From Buddleja alternifolia (Eukaryota; Streptophyta; Magnoliopsida; Lamiales; Scrophulariaceae), in the NCBI GenBank assembly GCA_019426215.1, contig CM033403.1, forward strand, positions 35,536,754 to 35,600,753: a stretch of DNA of 64,000 nt. Direction: 5' to 3'. Within the stretch, counting starts at the first letter, position 1. Each line of letters starts with the position of its first letter. This document shows, in pieces, positions 59,445 to 64,000 of the stretch. A program made the position numbers and the translations under genes. The notes beneath the pieces are model-generated. The model saw only the letters and a program-made list of their open reading frames with translations. It was not told the DNA's origin and did not search any database.

Positions 59445-59625
59445 AAGATCCAACACAGTTGGTAAATAACTGAGTTTCTTAAGCATTTGTCCAGGGTTCG
59501 ATTCCTAACGGTGTGTATGAAAAAGACTTTAGTGGGAGAGACAAAACCCACTTTGATGATCTCTACGCACGCCCGGTTGGGGGAAACCTTTGGTATATAC
59601 CAAAAAAAAATAATAATAAATATAT
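59445..59625 (+). mobile_element. tRNA-type SINE, another family
   Basis: An A-box-like CAGTTGGTAAATAACTGAG and an exact B-box GGTTCGATTCC (about 59495-59505) are followed by a body with CCCACTTTGATGATCTC and an A-rich tail (AAAAAAAAATAATAATAAA). Target duplications are not clear because of flanking TA repeats. Confidence 0.7.
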
Positions 59626-60659
59626 ATATATATATTAGTTTAAGTGCAATTACAATAAATAGAGGGACACATTTGTATAATTAGGCCTTTCCTTGGGGGT
59701 GTTAAGTATTATTACCACCTATATATGATTCAGAGTGCGAATAGCACCAGCTAAATTAAGAACCATTGGACAGAAGCACGATTATGGGACTCAAAGATTC
59801 AAACTCTTATATCTGCAATACGGTATGCAAATAGTCATATAGACGATACCTCAAGCCTCAAGGGTGCCACGTGTAATTCACCATATATATCTATATCTAT
59901 ACTAGTCGAAAGCGCACCGCGCAATTGCCCAGACTAAACGTCTAAATTCTGGTGATTGGATTTGTTGTATTGGAGCAGGCTTTATAGAAAGGTAAGTTTT
60001 GCTTTATTTATAATGGTGAGCCCAGATGGGCCTGATTTTATTATTTAGAATGTTTCAAATATCCTTCCAAAACACGGACCAGGTACCAGAATAGTTTCTT
60101 TACATTTTTCTATTGAATTAAAATCACATAAAATCATTGTCCTCGTCCAACATTAGATAATGAGCTAGTATTATTTATGTTGGTTCATTTATATAAAAAA
60201 AAACTTGTAAGAAATAAATTCTTATAATATTGCAATCAATCTAGCTGAATATTGTAGGATGAAATTATTTTTTATTTGTGAAATGTAAATGTCGATAATA
60301 TTCCCTATATTATCTCTAATCGTATTTCTAAAAATATTGTATGTTGATTTGACTTTAACATATTTATAATAAAATAATGTTTAATATAACTTTTTAAATA
60401 TAATTTTTTATAAGAATTTATAAATATTAATTTTCTTTTTGTCACTTAATTAACTATCTAACCCTTTTTATTAATTTCCTTTTTATCACTTAATTAAATA
60501 TCTAACCCTTTTTATCACCAATTCGAGGAATATGGAATGAGGCATAAATCTGTTGAAAATTTGAATAGATCCCATGTCCAAAGTAGCGAAATTTGATTAC
60601 AAAATGATATCATCCAAAGTTCATCTCGAATTTATTCAATAATTACAAAGAAAGAAAAA
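59626..60659. other. Intergenic; possible Helitron terminus near 59902
   Basis: AT-rich. At 59902 on the minus strand there is GCGCGGTGCGC, then TTTCGA and CTAG before T, weakly like a Helitron 3' end. A 42-bp tandem duplication (TTTTTATCACTTAATTAA type) lies at about 60430-60512. No gene. Confidence 0.3.
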
Positions 60660-60900
60660 CAACTTGCATTTTACTTCTTCTTTCCTCGACATGGCTACCC
60701 TCTTACCCTTCAAAGTCCTGGAGTTATTCTTAGTTCTCTGTCCTCTGCAAGGCAATCCCTTAATGTGTATAACACCTCGTTAGCATTGTTCCTCCTCCAA
60801 CCTTCTAGTAGTGCATTGAAACACATCTACAAATATTACCAAGAAACGGACAGAACTCAGTTTCGTATATCTATATCCACATCTACATGTTCAGTAGATG
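60660..60900 (-). pseudogene. Degraded plastid-type ribosomal protein S13 (uS13) fragment
   Basis: On the minus strand from 60800 downward the frame reads LEEEQC, stop, [20 protein letters not shown], then [10 protein letters not shown]. This is the C-terminal, rRNA-binding part of bacterial-type uS13 as found in plastid ribosomes (family wording: [19 protein letters not shown]). A stop codon replaces the aromatic residue normally before RGV, and the C-terminal basic tail is altered ([10 protein letters not shown]). Upstream, to about 60900, an alignable but badly eroded stretch contains three further stops and FNAL in register with the next frame. No intact transit peptide or N-terminal half. 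A dead copy or fragment. Confidence 0.75.
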
Positions 60901-62374
60901 AAAATATCCTAATGCATAAACCGCGAGCATCGGAAATACTTAAACTAAGATCACACTACAATAAAATACACTCAAGACGCGACGATAATGATATTGCCAG
61001 AGAAGTTTTAAGTTCACCAAACATTTACACCAAGGTGGTTGAGAAAATTGCTTTAGTATAACCAAGAATATCAACGAAGGTTTCCTATCTTGTTATGCAA
61101 TCGAGTTATTATAATGTACGAGTACTTCGAGTTCAATAGTGGATAAACACCATATAATATCATCTCATCATGTAGAGCTAATCAACAAGTCCAAAATCTA
61201 ATAAAGTCAGAATCAGAAAACTTAATTCCATTGTGATATATGGGCCTAAATACCCCACACTTGCCATTTACCAAAATACCCTCCTCACAGGACCCGAACT
61301 GCTCGATCAATTACAATAATTCGACCCTAACACGCGATGAGGGGCCGAGCACACCAACCCTAGATTGACTGCCTCCCATCGTGGTCAGCCCCATGGCTCA
61401 TTAAGGTGACCCCACATGTACGGAAGGGATCAAAATAATGTGGTTATAAACCTATAAAATACTACCTCATGGCCTGTTGCCTCTGGGGAAAGATTCTTTC
61501 ATCAAATTCCTTATACTTCTCCAACATTGTTCTCCATAAGCAATAAGGATTATATTGGATATATTATCAAAGCATTCTTGCCCTTTGGCTTGTAAATGAA
61601 ATCTTGTAATATCACATTAATACAAAGTACTAATGATATCATATTGACGACATCCATTTTCCATGCATGTTATTTCAAAATGAAGATAACAGTCACGTAT
61701 GCAAGATATAGAAAAGTGCTAAAGAAATTAATAAAGCTTATAAAGAATAAGATTCTGCTAAAACACATCGAACCTATTCTTAACTGCATCTGGCAAGCAC
61801 GAATTTCATATTAATATAAATAAGTTATGTAACACAAACTTCTGAAATGACTTTCTATACTGAGCCACAAATCATAAAATAAAGGAGGCAGTAACATATT
61901 TAGGTAAACTCTAACCTTTGTTCCTTGCCCATTTGGTCAGGTTGAGTGTCAGGGCCGGCTTATAGACCAGAAAGAAGTAGAAAGTGATTCGTCGGGAGAA
62001 AACCCAGTTAAAGGTAAATAGTTGTGACAGTAGATTATAGAATACAATTTTATTCCCAAAGGTATTTGGGATCACAACATACTAAACTCCCAACACCAAA
62101 AACACCTCCTACCCCCAAGCCAAACCAAACAAGGAATATTTATTATTACTATTTTTTATGTCATTTTATCAGAGTTCAGATGGCCAGTATTAGCGACATT
62201 ATGATTAAATTATCGGTTCAGATAGCTACCAAGCCACCATGATTTCCTAGAATATGACGACAGACATGAAAGCCTCACCTTTCTGTAGATGATCCTCATC
62301 TTCCTTTGCATAAAGACTGAGATTAAGCAATCAAGAACCCACCACATACGCGGTTCATGTTTCAACACAAACCT
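60901..62374. other. Intergenic, no gene recognised
   Basis: AT-rich; several short open frames without recognisable domains. A stretch at about 61480-61560 reads on the minus strand as RTMLEKYKEFDERIFPQRQQ before a stop. It looks exon-like, but I do not recognise it. Confidence 0.35.
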
Positions 62375-62375
62375 G

Positions 62376-62420
62376 CAGATCCCACAATCATCAGAATGAA
62401 ACTGTCCCTTATCAACCTGC
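62376..62420 (-). pseudogene. Exon-like piece of a CHY/RING zinc-finger E3 ligase gene
   Basis: On the minus strand a pyrimidine-rich CTCTTGCTTGGTGCAG is followed by an open stretch encoding VDKGQFHSDDCGICR and then AG|GTTTGT, a plausible exon of about 45 nt. The peptide matches the CTCHY zinc-finger wording of MIEL1/RZPF34-type ubiquitin ligases (KxQFHCDDCGICR), but the zinc-ligand Cys is Ser (FHS instead of FHC). I found neither the preceding exon to the right nor the following GGRENFFHC-type exon to the left. It may be a gene fragment, or the edge of a gene lying mostly beyond the window. Coordinates are approximate by one codon. Confidence 0.5.
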
Positions 62421-64000
62421 ACCAAGCAAGAGGCCTAATTAGGCATCAAGTTGAACTAAAAATCAACGGTTATAGCAAACAATATAATAAAGTTCTCCAA
62501 GGAAAGCTATCAAAGAAGAACCAGATCATGACCCGATCACAAACTCACCAAACAACACTAAAAAAAAACCTCCCACAAAAAACACAGACGGAACTCCGAA
62601 AATAAACAAACATAATGCACAATGATGCAAAGCTACTCTAGCAAGAGCTAACAGAGAGGAGATCCAAAAGTGAATAGTATACCATATTGCACCAAACATC
62701 ACTGAAACCGACCAATAGAGAATTGACTCCATAGCAAATTCGTCAATATCCAAACCCGACCATCCTTAGTCCAGCAACGGCCACATATACAACATCAAAA
62801 ATTCGTCAATATCCACATCCACATATGAATACAATTTCATGTGCACTCATATAAGAGAATAATTCATTTAAATATCAAAACATATGCACATGAGTAATTT
62901 TGAAAATCTTTTTATATTAGAGAACTTCTCTATTGATGGACTTTCCAAGAGCTTAACAACATTTGAAAATTCCTGCAGAAAGTCGAAGTCATTCTTGATT
63001 TAAGCTAAGTCGACTTGATACTTGACGATAAAACCTGATTTTTTTTTTAGGCAGAAATGTAGTACAGTTTTTGACTTATACTGTTAAGGGTCCCCCTTTT
63101 CTGCTTTACATCTCAACCTGGATATGTAGCTGTCACACTTGGATAAACCTGCTGCCGCAATATCATTTTTTCTGAGTAATAGCCACACTGCTCATTTTGA
63201 TTCCAAATGTTATCCCATATCCAGATGCTAGAGAGTAAATTTCACAAGATTTCTGGCGCTAATGCAAATCATCTCTGATCTTCCAAAGTAAAGCACCCAT
63301 CAAATCTATGTTAAATGAAGAGTGAATACATTAAGAGTTCCTCATTTCGAATACAAAATTAATAATATATATTAACTGAAAAAAAAAAAATCTTTTTCTG
63401 AGCTCAAGTTCTGTTCGACTCGGCCCAGGCTCAAGGTCGATCTCTGCTCGACTCGACCAAGGCTCGAGTTCGGACTCTAAATTCTTGGCTCAAGCTCAAC
63501 TCACGGGCACCCCTAGACGACACATAGAGTTGAAAGATGAATCAAATCACTCAATACTCGACTTGAAAAGATGTACACAAAGCTATAAAACTTTGTGAAT
63601 ATGCAATGGTGGCCACTGATCCAAAAACTACTTCTCTAAGCTCAAATTTGGAGGTATAACAGCATCACCCAATTTCTTTGCTAAGCAAGATCTGAAACTA
63701 AAATGCAATATCCACCATAATTTAAAACTATGATGAGAACTAAGCATCTTAAAAATAACAATATGAAATGCACCCAACAACTATGCATGCCTAATCAGGT
63801 TAGCTTGAAAATTTTTAGAGTTAAAAATATGAGATGCACTGCACAAGGATGATATCCATGATTCACCAGGCCAATTTCATGCTCAGACTTATTTTTAACC
63901 CCATAAACCAATCTTACCTCAAAAAACCTAATATAAAGCTTCACACCTGAATGGTTGCCTCAAATTTAAAACCCATTGCCCGGACTCACGCAGACTACAA
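62421..64000. other. Intergenic or intronic, no gene recognised
   Basis: AT-rich. Between about 63400 and 63515 there is a fragment of the GAGCTCAAG-type dispersed repeat, ending in the hAT-like terminus CACCCCTA. A minus-strand open frame at 62526-62753 is hydrophobic but unrecognised. If the zinc-finger exon is real, part of this stretch would be its intron. Confidence 0.4.

Noticed and set aside
62526..62753. Hydrophobic 75-codon minus-strand frame
   Set aside because: It resembles a membrane segment only by composition (T/G-rich strand). It has no flanking exons and no recognisable family.

Overview
The window is plant nuclear DNA, AT-rich and intron-containing. It is most likely from a eudicot: it carries a type-B response regulator of the ARR1/ARR2 kind, an LLM-domain B-GATA factor, a COBRA-like GPI protein and an extensin-like protein, set among dense miniature transposons (MITEs), SINE copies, solo LTRs and a CACTA element. 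An asterid (possibly Lamiales) origin is only a guess from overall gene appearance.

Layout. 1-6480: intergenic DNA with a Mutator-type MITE (930-1293) and diverged repeats. 6481-9896 (+): type-B response regulator, six exons, 627 aa. 11373-13768 (-): COBRA-like 7/8-type protein, two exons, 649 aa, tail-to-tail with the regulator. 14-20 kb: SINE, hAT-type MITE and LTR-like debris. 19816-20921: a PIF/Harbinger-type element carrying a broken piece of a BAM/CLAVATA1-type LRR receptor gene. 22726-23250 (+): small extensin-like, probably GPI-anchored wall protein. 24-29 kb: MITEs, hAT debris, a perfect 103-bp tandem duplication and a short hairpin. 30659-31995 (-): B-GATA factor, three coding exons, 159 aa. 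32-40 kb: MITEs and a 159-bp palindrome. About 39.87-44.13 kb: a nest in which a 1.8-kb CACTA element lies inside a solo LTR that lies inside a probable hAT-type element. 44.78-58.70 kb: tandem duplication of a three-exon gene for a predicted P-loop GTPase with a C-terminal membrane tail (377 and 379 aa, both open). Each copy has collected different insertions. 58.8-64 kb: two SINEs, a degraded plastid ribosomal protein S13 fragment and one exon-like piece of a CHY/RING zinc-finger gene.

The genes do not form a pathway. The regulator (cytokinin signalling) and the B-GATA (in Arabidopsis a cytokinin-responsive family) could be functionally linked, but the window itself does not show this. The most informative part is the duplicated GTPase locus: each copy serves as the empty-site control for insertions in the other. 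Copy 1 has a 159-bp MITE and a 2.1-kb Mutator-type element, itself holding another MITE, within about 300 bp upstream of its start codon. Copy 2 lacks both.

Exon boundaries were read by eye from GT/AG sites and reading-frame continuity. No database search was run, so family assignments rest on recognised motifs.
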